Positions 28,838-36,334 of a DNA stretch of 64,000 nt are shown here, piece by piece. This DNA comes from Tardiphaga sp. vice304 (GTDB lineage: Bacteria; Pseudomonadota; Alphaproteobacteria; Rhizobiales; Xanthobacteraceae), in NCBI RefSeq assembly GCF_007018905.1, contig NZ_CP041402.1, positions 2,282,001 to 2,346,000 on the forward strand. The letters run 5' to 3'. Position 1 is the first letter of the stretch; each line of letters starts with the position of its first letter. The notes under the pieces were generated by a model, which searched no databases, had not been told where the DNA came from, and saw only the letters and a program-made list of their open reading frames with translations. The position numbers were made by a program, and so were the translations under genes.

Positions 28838-29401
28838 TCAGTTTTTCTGCGGCGCCTTGATGCCGTGCCTGGTGCGACAATAGTGCGGATACCAGCGGGT
28901 AAAATATACCGCGCTGTTTCGTGCGGCAAAGGCGATGGCGAGGCCGAGCCAGATCGGCAGGCTCGGAAGGTAGATCATCAAGAGGTTGGCGACCAGCATC
29001 AGCACGCAGGCGGCGGTCCAGGCCCAGGTGATGATGTAGTTGGCGCGCAGGAAGCCGGGCAGCAGGGTGACCTCGGGATCGACGGCTTCGCGGGCATATT
29101 GCAGCGTGAACGGCAGCCGGATCGCCAGAGATAGCAGCGTGATCGCCAGCACGCCGACGTCCACTGCAAGGCGTACCGCAGTCGGGCTGAGTTCATTGTG
29201 CAGGGTGACGTAGCCGCCGATCGCCGCGAACACCAGCATCGAGCATACCGCGAAGATCTTGATCGAGCCGCCGCGGATGATGTCATAGCCGACGATGCCG
29301 AGCGATACGCCCGCGGCTACGAACAGGCTGATCGTGGTAGATGCCACCAGCATCAGCAAGCTGAAGGCGCCAAACGGGGCGAGGATCAGAAACATGGCCA
29401 T
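28838..29401 (-). CDS. Polytopic membrane protein of unknown function
   Basis: A 187-aa protein with about six membrane segments (FLILAPFGAFSLLMLVAST, FVAAGVSLGIVGYDII, IFAVCSMLVFAAIGGYV and others) and a basic C-terminus (RWYPHYCRTRHGIKAPQKN). AAGGAGG lies five bases before the ATG at 29401. It is the first gene of the operon with the YciB-like gene, and a perfect palindrome begins 16 bp upstream of its start. The two proteins share a similar layout and may act together. No family name is known to me. Confidence 0.72.
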   Translation of the reverse strand: MAMFLILAPFGAFSLLMLVASTTISLFVAAGVSLGIVGYDIIRGGSIKIFAVCSMLVFAAIGGYVTLHNELSPTAVRLAVDVGVLAITLLSLAIRLPFTLQYAREAVDPEVTLLPGFLRANYIITWAWTAACVLMLVANLLMIYLPSLPIWLGLAIAFAARNSAVYFTRWYPHYCRTRHGIKAPQKN

Positions 29402-29417
29402 GGACGCCTCCTTGTGG

Positions 29418-29440
29418 CTATCTTTACGTTGTAAAGATAG
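29418..29440. promoter_or_regulatory. Perfect inverted repeat, probable TetR operator O1
   Basis: CTATCTTTAC and GTAAAGATAG are exact complements separated by GTT. The core is TTTAC-N3-GTAAA. It lies just upstream of the membrane-protein operon and close to the divergent TetR gene, where a bound dimer could block transcription of the operon and perhaps both units. The 10-bp arms are unlikely by chance. Confidence 0.8.
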
Positions 29441-29471
29441 CTCTAGATTTGGCATGGTTCGCCGTCAAGTC

Positions 29472-29494
29472 AAATCTTTACAGTGTCAACATGG
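29472..29494. promoter_or_regulatory. Second, degenerate TetR operator O2
   Basis: TTTACAGTGTCAA within this stretch matches the O1 core at 10 of 13 positions and its centre lies 54 bp from that of O1. It sits close before the TetR start at 29511, as expected for autorepression. Weaker than O1. Confidence 0.55.
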
Positions 29495-29510
29495 CTGCCT
29501 ATGATGCGGC

Positions 29511-30269
29511 ATGACCAACAAGCCTGTTCCACCCCGCAAAACCCGCACCGCAAGATCCACAGCCCCGCCAAGAGCGAAAAAAGTTTCGTTTAAACAGGGC
29601 GTTGACCCCAAGGCACTGGTCCGCGCAGCGCTCGAAAAGGCCAAAGCGAAGGCCGCAGCGTCGCCCTATCATCACGGGGATTTGCGCGGCGCGCTGCTCA
29701 TGGCGGCGGAGAAACTGTTGGAGCGCGATGGATTGCCCGGCCTGACGCTGCGCGCCGTGGCACGGGAGGCCGGCGTCTCGCACGCCGCGCCGATGCATCA
29801 TTTCGGCGACCTGTCCGGCTTGGTCAGCGAACTCGCCGCGATCGGCTTTCGCAATTTCAACGCGACCATGGCCGCGGCCGGGGCCACCGGCGCCACGCCG
29901 GTGGACAGCGCGCTGGCCCGGGCGCGGGCCTATCTCTCTTATGCCCGGACGCGGCCGGGGATGTACCGGCTGATGTTTCGCACCGACTGGCTCGACATGA
30001 CGCGGCCGGCGCTGCGCGAGGCGGCCAACGCCTCGTTCACCGCACTGGCCACGGTGTCCGGCGCCCAGCACGCCGGCAACGTCGCCACCGATGCCCTGAC
30101 AATGGACCAAGCGGCCCAGATCGCGCGCAACTGGTCGCTGGTGCACGGCTTCACCATGCTGATGCTGGACGGCCGACTCAACGATATCCTGCGGCGGCTG
30201 CCGGAAGGTACCGACGCTGAGAGGCTGTTTGTGGAGATGCTCAAGATCACCGTTGCCAAGCCGGCCTGA
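29511..30269 (+). CDS. TetR-family regulator with basic N-terminal extension
   Basis: A 252-aa repressor-type protein. The helix-turn-helix is at about residues 55-100 (YHHGDLRGALLMAAEKLLER, then LTLRAVAREAGVSHAAPMHH and FGDLSGL), followed by a ligand-binding helical domain with RTRPGMYRLMFRTDWLD. Ahead of the DNA-binding domain is an unusual 50-residue Lys/Arg/Pro/Ala-rich tail (KTRTARSTAPPRAKKVSFKQ) that looks disordered. It is divergent from the membrane operon, with two operator-like sites between them. Ligand unknown. Confidence 0.85.
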   Translation: MTNKPVPPRKTRTARSTAPPRAKKVSFKQGVDPKALVRAALEKAKAKAAASPYHHGDLRGALLMAAEKLLERDGLPGLTLRAVAREAGVSHAAPMHHFGDLSGLVSELAAIGFRNFNATMAAAGATGATPVDSALARARAYLSYARTRPGMYRLMFRTDWLDMTRPALREAANASFTALATVSGAQHAGNVATDALTMDQAAQIARNWSLVHGFTMLMLDGRLNDILRRLPEGTDAERLFVEMLKITVAKPA

Positions 30270-30312
30270 GCTTGAGGTGTGAAACCCGCGCGGCAGTTCG
30301 GCGTTGTCGGAC

Positions 30313-31047
30313 ATGGCCAAGAAAGCAACCGCCAAGAAAGCCCCGTGGAAACGTTCGAACCCGCGCAAGCGCGCCGGCAAGGCGTCGAAGCATCTTTCCC
30401 CTGCGAAGAAAGCCGCTGCCAAGGCCAGCGCCAAGCGCGCCGGCAGGCCCTATCCCAATCTCGTGGACAATATGAAAATGGCGAAGGCATCAAAGAAGTC
30501 GGCCAAGAAGACCGTGAAGAAGACCGTGAAGAAGACCGTGAAGAAGACGGCCAAAAAGGCGGCCAAGAAAACAGCCAAGAAAGCAGCCAAGAAAACAGCC
30601 AAGAAAACAGCCAAGAAAACAGCCAAGAAAATAGCCAAGAAAGTAGCCAGGAAAACAGCCCAGAAAGCGACCACTAAAAAGATTGCCAAGGCCAAAATGG
30701 CGAAGAAAAAAGACGCCGCCGGGAAAGACCCGAAAGGCGGCTTGACGGCGGCGGGCCGCAAGGCCTTCGCCAAGAAGGACGGCTCGCATCTCAAGCCCGG
30801 CGTGACGAAGAAAGCCTCGGAGATGACGCTGACCGAGATGCGCCGCAAGGGATCGTGGGCCGTGCGCTTCTACGGCCGCGCCAAGCTGCCGCCCTTGATC
30901 GATGCCAATGGAGAGCCGACGCGGCTTGCGCTTTCGGCGCATGCCTGGGGCGAGAAGGTGCCGAAGACCGAGAAGGCGGCCCGCAAGATCGCCCGCAAGG
31001 GCGAGAAGCTGCTGAAACGCTATCGCAAGGCCAAGGCGTCGGCCTGA
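30313..31047 (+). CDS. Histone H1-like Lys/Ala-repeat protein with DUF6321-like domain
   Basis: A 244-aa, very basic protein. Residues about 1-58 are Lys-rich with RPYPNLVDNMKMA. Residues 61-120 are fifteen four-residue KKTA/KKTV/KKAA units, like histone H1 C-terminal tails and bacterial H1-like proteins (AlgP, Hc2). The C-terminal half is a conserved domain (GGLTAAGRKAFAKKDGSHLK, EMRRKGSWAVRFYG, TRLALSAHAWGE), which I take as DUF6321-like. ATG at 30313 is used; the frame also has a TTG nine bases earlier. It probably binds DNA non-specifically. The next gene is a SET methyltransferase, which may use it as substrate (inference). Confidence 0.8.
   Translation: MAKKATAKKAPWKRSNPRKRAGKASKHLSPAKKAAAKASAKRAGRPYPNLVDNMKMAKASKKSAKKTVKKTVKKTVKKTAKKAAKKTAKKAAKKTAKKTAKKTAKKIAKKVARKTAQKATTKKIAKAKMAKKKDAAGKDPKGGLTAAGRKAFAKKDGSHLKPGVTKKASEMTLTEMRRKGSWAVRFYGRAKLPPLIDANGEPTRLALSAHAWGEKVPKTEKAARKIARKGEKLLKRYRKAKASA
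30493..30672. repeat. Fifteen tandem 12-bp repeats coding KKxA/KKTV
   Basis: Units of the type AAGAAGACCGTG (three identical) pass into AAGAAAACAGCC and close variants (AAGAAAGCAGCC, AAGAAAATAGCC, AGGAAAACAGCC), all in frame. The A-rich codons AAA and ACA stand out against the GC-rich surroundings. Identical neighbours suggest recent slippage expansion. Confidence 0.9.
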
Positions 31048-31166
31048 GCGTCGCAGCAAGCTGGGGAAGGATTGCGCCAGAGGCAGACGGGCGGCTGACA
31101 GGCGCCCCGGAATCGCCCTACAAAGCTCTTTCCATATCGTTTGTCCCTCAGCGTCAGTGTCCCAAC

Positions 31167-31808
31167 ATGCCAGATCTGTCCAGCAAGCCTTTTCGCGTCG
31201 GCCGCTCGAAAACCGGTCTCGGCCTGTTCGCCACGCAGCCGATCAAGAAGGGCGCCAAGATCATCCGCTACTTCGGGCCATTGCTGGATTCGAAGAAGAA
31301 GAAGGACGATGCGGTCGAGAACAAATATCTATTCCAGTTGAACGACCGCTGGACCATCGACGGCTCGGTGCGCAAGAACGTCGCGCGCTACATCAATCAT
31401 TCCTGCAAGCCGAACGCCGAATCCGACGTCAATCCGCGCAAGAAGCGCGTCATCATCCGCTCGATCAAGAAGATCGAGGCGGGCGACGAGATCAACTATG
31501 ATTACGGTACCGAGTACTTCAAGGCCTATCTAAAGCCGATCGGCTGCAAGTGCGATGCCTGCGAGAAGAAGCGTGCGAAGAAGAAGGCCGAGGCCCGTGC
31601 CGAGAAGGCCGCGTTGAAAGCCAAGGCGCTGCGCAAGGCGGACAAGCTCGCGGAAAAAGCCAAGCTCGCGCGCAAGGCCAAGGTTGTGAAGAGCAAGGCT
31701 GTGAAGAACAAAGCCGCCGGAAAGACGAAGACTGTAACGAAGAAGGCTTCGGCGAAGACCGCCAAGGCAAGGCCAGGGGCTGCGAAGGCCAGCAAGTCCA
31801 AGGCCTGA
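31167..31808 (+). CDS. SET-domain lysine methyltransferase with Lys-rich tail
   Basis: A 213-aa protein. The SET domain covers about residues 8-120: VGRSKTGLGLFATQPIKKG (cofactor-binding GxG), RYINHSCKPNAE (NHSC at 77-80) and AGDEINYDYG (106-114). A post-SET CKCDAC cluster (Cys127, 129, 132) can complete a zinc site with Cys80. From about 135 to the end it is a Lys/Ala-rich disordered tail similar to that of the preceding gene. SET enzymes transfer methyl groups from S-adenosylmethionine to protein lysines; all key motifs look intact. The start MPDLSSKPF is the first plausible ATG. Target unknown; the H1-like neighbour is the obvious candidate. Confidence 0.88.
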   Translation: MPDLSSKPFRVGRSKTGLGLFATQPIKKGAKIIRYFGPLLDSKKKKDDAVENKYLFQLNDRWTIDGSVRKNVARYINHSCKPNAESDVNPRKKRVIIRSIKKIEAGDEINYDYGTEYFKAYLKPIGCKCDACEKKRAKKKAEARAEKAALKAKALRKADKLAEKAKLARKAKVVKSKAVKNKAAGKTKTVTKKASAKTAKARPGAAKASKSKA

Positions 31809-31819
31809 TCGCACTAAAC

Positions 31820-31868
31820 TGTCCCGGATGCGTTGCGGCATGTTGATGCCGCTCCGCAGAGCCGGGAC
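31820..31868. repeat. Short palindrome TGTCCCGGATGCG (copy 2)
   Basis: TGTCCCGG at one end and CCGGGACA at the other pair, with GCGGCAT / ATGCCGC inside. It lies between the convergent SET and DoxX genes and resembles the copy at 23442; a bidirectional terminator role is possible. Confidence 0.5.
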
Positions 31869-31881
31869 AAGTTTACGAAGC

Positions 31882-32352
31882 TCAGGCGGCGAGCTTCATG
31901 CCGACCGGGGCCCGCGTCGCCGACGACCGCTTCAACGTCACCTTCCACGCCTCCAGTGCCACCACACCCGAAGCGATCGCCCAGAACACCGGATATTCAT
32001 AGCCGCCAGTGTTCCAGGTCCAGCCGAAGCCCTTGACCATGTGCAGGGCATAGACCGTCACCAGCAGCAGTGCGAAGCTGCCAAGGGCGGCGAAGCGGGT
32101 GCAGATGCCCAGGATCATCGTGATGGCCGCCACGATTTCCGCTGCGGCTGCGAGCGCCACCCAGGCCTCCGGCGGATGAAATCCGGCCTTGGCGAAGAAG
32201 CCGACGACACCGGCGCTGAGCCCGCCCGCAGCGAACTTGCCCATGACGTGCGGGATCAGGAACGCGCCGCAGGCGATCCGCAGGATGTTGGTGCCATTCG
32301 TCAGGTCGAAGTTTTCCGCCTTGATGCGAAAGTCGTCGGTGGTGATGAACAT
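31882..32352 (-). CDS. DoxX-family membrane protein
   Basis: A 156-aa inner-membrane protein with four predicted helices (ILRIACGAFLIPHVMGKF, WVALAAAAEIVAAITMILGI, LGSFALLLVTVYALHMV and YPVFWAIASGVVALEAW). The order and the ILR...PH..GK pattern are those of DoxX/DoxD-like proteins. It is a single gene. Function in this organism unknown. Confidence 0.82.
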   Translation of the reverse strand: MFITTDDFRIKAENFDLTNGTNILRIACGAFLIPHVMGKFAAGGLSAGVVGFFAKAGFHPPEAWVALAAAAEIVAAITMILGICTRFAALGSFALLLVTVYALHMVKGFGWTWNTGGYEYPVFWAIASGVVALEAWKVTLKRSSATRAPVGMKLAA

Positions 32353-32550
32353 GGTTTGGTCCCCCGTTGATGCTCAGCTGTACCCGGTACGTCACATCTA
32401 CGGCGGCGTCGGACAGCGGCTTTGATGCACCACAAGGTCGATCAGCCCCCGCCTTCACGAAACCGTGTGAACGCGGGGATGCGCGTGTCGGACGAGTTTG
32501 ATACCAGGGCGGCGGGCGCGGAGCGCCTGCCTATACGCAAGCGTCCGGGT

Positions 32551-33552
32551 TCATTCGCCGCGGACGCCGGCGGTTCTGGCGACCGTCGCCCAACGATCGA
32601 AATCGCGCTTCAACGTCGCCTCGAAGCTGTCCGCGGTGCCGCCGACCGGGATCAGATTGACCGCCTGCAAGCCGGCCATGCCTTCCGGTGACGCGATGAT
32701 GCGGGCCAGTTCAGCCGACAATCTGGTGACGATATCCTTCGGCGTCGCCTTCGGCACGAACAGGCCGATCCAGCCCTCCGCCTCGAAGCCGGGATAGCCG
32801 AGTTCGGCCAGCGTCGGCACGTCGGGCAGCACTTTCTTGCGCGTCTCGCCGCCCACGGCGAGCGCCCGCACCTTGCCGGCGGCGAGCTGCGGGCCGGCGG
32901 TGGTGAGATCGACGAAGGCCGCGGTGATCTGGTTGCCGAGCAGATCGTTCAGCAGCGGCGCCGAACCGCGATACGGCACGTGGTTCATATCGATGGCGGC
33001 GGTCTGCTTCAGCAATTCGCCATAAAGATGCGAGGTGGTCGCATTGCCGAACGAGCCATAGGCATATTTGCCGGGGCTGGCCTTGGCGAGGTCGATCAGG
33101 TCCTTCAAGGATTTCATCGGCTGCGCGTCCGGGATCGTCAGCACGATCGGCGACAACGCGACCTGGCTGACCGGCGCCAGATCCTTGAACACGTCATAGG
33201 GCAGGCTCGACATCAGGCTCGGCGCCTGGATGATCTGGGTGATGGCGACCAGCACGGTGTAGCCATCGGCCGGCGCCTTGGCGACGAAGTCGTTTCCGAT
33301 CACGCCGCCGGCGCCCGATTTGTTCTCCACCACGATGGTCTGTTTCCAGGCCTCCTGCAGCCGGCTCGCCAGCAGCCGCGCGACGACGTCGGTGGCGCCG
33401 CCGGCGGCATAGGGCACCACGAAGGTGACGCGCCGCTCGGGATAGGTCGCCGCGGACTGCGCCACGGCCGTCCCGCCGATCGAGGTGGTGAACGTGATCA
33501 CCGCCGCCGCGATGGCCGCGCGCAGTCCGGTGACCGATGCCAGGTGTCTCAT
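32551..33552 (-). CDS. Tripartite tricarboxylate transporter binding protein (Bug/TctC)
   Basis: A periplasmic solute-binding protein of 333 aa. The signal peptide ends near GGTAVAQSA. Bug-family hallmarks are YPERRVTFVVPYAAGGATDV, NKSGAGGVIGNDFVAKAPAD, YAYGSFGNATTSHLYGELL and MNHVPYRGSAPLLNDLLG. The start is MRHLAS with CAGGAAG upstream, not the longer frame. No TctA or TctB membrane partners are nearby, which is common for this expanded family. The ligand is probably a carboxylate. Confidence 0.9.
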   Translation of the reverse strand: MRHLASVTGLRAAIAAAVITFTTSIGGTAVAQSAATYPERRVTFVVPYAAGGATDVVARLLASRLQEAWKQTIVVENKSGAGGVIGNDFVAKAPADGYTVLVAITQIIQAPSLMSSLPYDVFKDLAPVSQVALSPIVLTIPDAQPMKSLKDLIDLAKASPGKYAYGSFGNATTSHLYGELLKQTAAIDMNHVPYRGSAPLLNDLLGNQITAAFVDLTTAGPQLAAGKVRALAVGGETRKKVLPDVPTLAELGYPGFEAEGWIGLFVPKATPKDIVTRLSAELARIIASPEGMAGLQAVNLIPVGGTADSFEATLKRDFDRWATVARTAGVRGE

Positions 33553-33775
33553 TGTCGCTTCCTGCCGTGTTGGAGGTCGCAGGATTAACCCTGCGCCTGC
33601 GAGTTGATCTCGCGCGCGGAGCCTACCAGCGGCGACGGGATTTGATACCGCCGTCGCCGCCACTGCGCGGATACACCGCATTGCACGTTCCGCTTTGCGG
33701 AATGGCGATCCTCCCGCGCGACCTTGCCTGTGCTTTGCTCGCGGCCTATCTGTGGGGCTTGAACAGGAGCCCGCC

Positions 33776-34441
33776 ATGAGTGCCATCAAGCCGCTGCAGA
33801 TCGACATCGTCTCCGACGTGGTGTGCCCGTGGTGCTATATCGGCAAGAAGCGCATCGAGGATGCGCTGGCGCTGGCCGCGGAGATTCCGGTCGAGGTGCA
33901 TTGGCGGCCGTTCTTTCTCAATCCGTGGATACCGCCCGAGGGCATCGATCGCGACAGCTATCTCGAGACCAAGTTTGGATCAGTGGACGCCTATAAGGGG
34001 ATAGCGGAGCGCGTCGTCGCCGCGGCCTCCGAGGAGGGGTTGAGCTACCAACCGGCGAAGGTGAAGCGCCAGCCCAACACAGTCGATTGCCATCGCCTGA
34101 TCCTGTGGGCGGAGCCGTCCGGCAAGTCCGCCGCGGTCAAGCAGCGGCTGATGGAATTGTATTTCCGCGATGGCGGCGATCTCACCCGGACCGAAACGCT
34201 GGTGCAGGCCGCGGCCGATGTCGGCCTCGATGCCGACGACATCCGCCGCCGGCTCGCCACCGATGAGGACGTCGCGCGCATTTCGGCCGATGCCAAGGAA
34301 GCCGCCGACAAGGGCATTTCCGGCGTGCCGACCTATGTGTTCGCCGGCAAATATGCGGTGTCCGGCGCGCAGCCGGCGGAGCAACTGGCGCGCGCCATCC
34401 GCCAGGTCTCGGCTGAGGTGAATGCCGAGGCTGCGGAGTAA
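33776..34441 (+). CDS. DsbA-fold oxidoreductase (FrnE/HCCA-isomerase-like)
   Basis: A 221-aa cytosolic protein (no signal peptide) with a thioredoxin fold and a helical insertion. The active-site motif CPWC is at about residues 19-22 (IVSDVVCPWCYIGKKRIEDA), and the C-terminal GVPTYVFAGKYAVSGAQ holds the cis-Pro loop. AGGAG precedes the ATG. This group includes FrnE and 2-hydroxychromene-2-carboxylate isomerase-like enzymes; the CxxC motif favours a disulfide-related role. Confidence 0.88.
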   Translation: MSAIKPLQIDIVSDVVCPWCYIGKKRIEDALALAAEIPVEVHWRPFFLNPWIPPEGIDRDSYLETKFGSVDAYKGIAERVVAAASEEGLSYQPAKVKRQPNTVDCHRLILWAEPSGKSAAVKQRLMELYFRDGGDLTRTETLVQAAADVGLDADDIRRRLATDEDVARISADAKEAADKGISGVPTYVFAGKYAVSGAQPAEQLARAIRQVSAEVNAEAAE

Positions 34442-34453
34442 TCCGGAGATGGA

Positions 34454-34553
34454 GTAGGGTGGGCAAAATCCCGGCCGCGCGAAGCGCGGCGGGGTGTGCC
34501 TGCCACGGCGGGGAATGGTGGGCACGGCGCAAACGCGCCTTTGCCCACCCTAC
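34454..34553. repeat. Palindromic repeat, GTAGGGTGGGCAAA family (copy 2)
   Basis: GTAGGGTGGGCAAA at the left is complementary to TTTGCCCACCCTAC at the right. Inner arms differ from the 24575 copy. It sits between the convergent DsbA-fold and acyltransferase genes. Confidence 0.78.
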
Positions 34554-34556
34554 GGA

Positions 34557-35732
34557 TCAACCGCGCAGTTTGCGTACTACACTTCGCAACCCGACCGTTG
34601 CCGACTGCCGCAGCTTCAGCGCCGTGAACATCATCGCCGCCATTTGATCATCTTTGCGCAGCGGGATCAGCACGTCGCCGATCATCAGCCGGCCGCGCCA
34701 GATCGGGTCGATCATCGGATGGCCGGGGGCTGCGGTGGAATCGGCGCTGGCGATGGCGGGGTCGGCGCAGAGATGGCGGGTCAGGTCGAGGGTGAGCTGC
34801 ACGCCTGGCGAGAATTTCGCAAAACGCTCGTCGATGCCGATCTTGAAATAGAACGCGCGGTCGAGATGCCGCAGCACGATCGCGGCCGCGACCGGCACGT
34901 TGCCTGCGTGCAGCGCGATGATCTCGCACTGGCCGGTGGCGGCCAGCGCCGGGACGGCGCGGCGGATGAAGGCGTTGTCGCCGGCATCCTGCGCCAGCGC
35001 CGTGCCGCGCTTGCCCTTCCAGCCGCCGGCCTCCAGCGCGAGAATGGTCTCCAGCGCCACGGCGATGTCGGCCGGTTCGCGCGCGACCGTGAAGCGGACC
35101 TCGCCCTGGTCGGCCAGCCTTGCGCGCTGGCGGCGCAATTCCTTCAGCTTCTTGGCGCCGAGCCCGTCGCGCAGCACGTCGTCGGCGTCCTGCGTCGCGT
35201 CGAGGCAGGCGCGCTGGCCCGATTGCAGCACGCGGGCCGCGAGGCCCTGCGCGTCGAGCACCGCGGTCAGCGCAGCCATCGCCGCGCCGTGCAGCGGGAC
35301 GTCGCGCAGCAGCAGCGCGCGCGCGCCACTGTTGCGTGCTCGGTCGAGCAGGGCGCCCGCGGCCGCGCGGGTCTCGGTGCGGTCGAGCAGCGGCGTGGTC
35401 AGGGTGCCATAGGGCGAGGCGCTGACCAGGGCGGGCAGCGGCAGCCGCAAGGCGCGCCAGAACGACACTACCGGCAGCAGGCCAAGCAGGCGAGGCGCCG
35501 CCGCAGCCGACCACGCCGCCAGCGCCGCGGCGCCGGTGCGGCCGGTGGCACTGGCATTCACCGCCAGCTCCCAGTCCGGCAGATAATAGCCGTTCGGCTC
35601 GATGGCGCGGGCCGCCAGCGCGCGCCACGCCTCCGGCGCGACCGCCGTCAGCGCCGGCAGCGCCGTGCGGCGCCGGCCAACGGCTTCGTTCGTATCTTGC
35701 TCGATTGAACCTGTTTCCGTGTCCTGCACCAC
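34557..35732 (-). CDS. GNAT/FemAB-like acyltransferase (CelD/BcsL type)
   Basis: A protein of about 390 aa. The C-terminal two thirds resemble the BioF2-like/CelD acetyltransferase fold: LKELRRQRARLADQGEVRFT, LEAGGWKGKRGTAL, IIALHAGNVPVAAAIVLRHL and FYFKIGIDERFAKFSPGVQL. Such enzymes act in polysaccharide or envelope modification, but the substrate is not evident. The start is uncertain: no in-frame ATG lies nearby, and two GTG codons at 35732 and 35729 are the best candidates, while the frame stays open to 36053 and would overlap the opposite-strand gene. Confidence 0.75.
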   Translation of the reverse strand: MVQDTETGSIEQDTNEAVGRRRTALPALTAVAPEAWRALAARAIEPNGYYLPDWELAVNASATGRTGAAALAAWSAAAAPRLLGLLPVVSFWRALRLPLPALVSASPYGTLTTPLLDRTETRAAAGALLDRARNSGARALLLRDVPLHGAAMAALTAVLDAQGLAARVLQSGQRACLDATQDADDVLRDGLGAKKLKELRRQRARLADQGEVRFTVAREPADIAVALETILALEAGGWKGKRGTALAQDAGDNAFIRRAVPALAATGQCEIIALHAGNVPVAAAIVLRHLDRAFYFKIGIDERFAKFSPGVQLTLDLTRHLCADPAIASADSTAAPGHPMIDPIWRGRLMIGDVLIPLRKDDQMAAMMFTALKLRQSATVGLRSVVRKLRG

Positions 35733-35922
35733 GTCCGTCCCCGCCGTGTCTCCTTGCAAGGTAACCGATATCGGCCGACATTCGGTGGCGGTCGCGGGAA
35801 ATTCGATCAAAATAGGTAATCGGGGCTTACCGTGCCAGCCGGCCGGCTTGTCGCAAGGCGAACACATGGGGCTGGAAAGAAGGCGGGACGGCGCGCTATC
35901 AACAGCGTGGGAGGACGACGCG

Positions 35923-36177
35923 ATGAAGCATGTGACGATCAGACTGGTGGCGGTGGCCGCGGTTGCCGCTACTATCCTGGCGATGCCGGCCTCGGCGCAG
36001 ATGGGGGGCAAGCGCGGCGGCGGCGGTGGCGAGGCGCCGAAAGGCGACGACAAACCGAAGGTCGATGAAAAGGCCTACAAGGCGGCGATCGAACGGATTC
36101 CCGAGCCCAAGGAAAAATACGATCCGTGGGGCGTAGTGGCGCCGGCCCCGGCCGCGCCGGTCGCGAAGAAAAAATAA
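35923..36177 (+). CDS. Small exported protein with KAY...DPWG motif (paralogue 1)
   Basis: An 84-aa protein with a signal peptide (RLVAVAAVAATILAMPASAQ), a Gly-rich stretch, and a conserved C-terminal segment VDEKAYKAAIERIPEPKEKY followed by DPWG, then a Pro/Ala/Lys tail. GGAGG is well placed before the ATG. A related protein lies on the other side of the caspase-like gene at 38034. Function unknown; probably periplasmic. Confidence 0.75.
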   Translation: MKHVTIRLVAVAAVAATILAMPASAQMGGKRGGGGGEAPKGDDKPKVDEKAYKAAIERIPEPKEKYDPWGVVAPAPAAPVAKKK

Positions 36178-36334
36178 CGACGCAGACTGCGTGCCGGTAT
36201 GAACCCGGTGCGGGCCGGGCGCGACCGATACAGGCAGCGGCAGGCCGTCGCATGGCTGGCGACCGGACATGCTGGTCTGATGCTGCGGCGACTGTGACTG
36301 CACCGGCCGCCAATGGCCCTGGAAGGATCGCTCG

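Noticed and set aside
30493..30672. CRISPR-like regular repeats
   Set aside because: The units are 12 bp, contiguous and coding, with no spacers.
30279..30677. An alternative frame giving ENSQESSQEN repeats
   Set aside because: It is the same 12-bp array read out of frame; the KKTA frame continues into a conserved domain, this one does not.
34648..35781. A 377-codon minus-strand frame overlapping the acyltransferase in another frame
   Set aside because: Arg/Ala-rich shadow; the acyltransferase frame has the recognisable FYFKIGIDERFAKFSPG-type motif.
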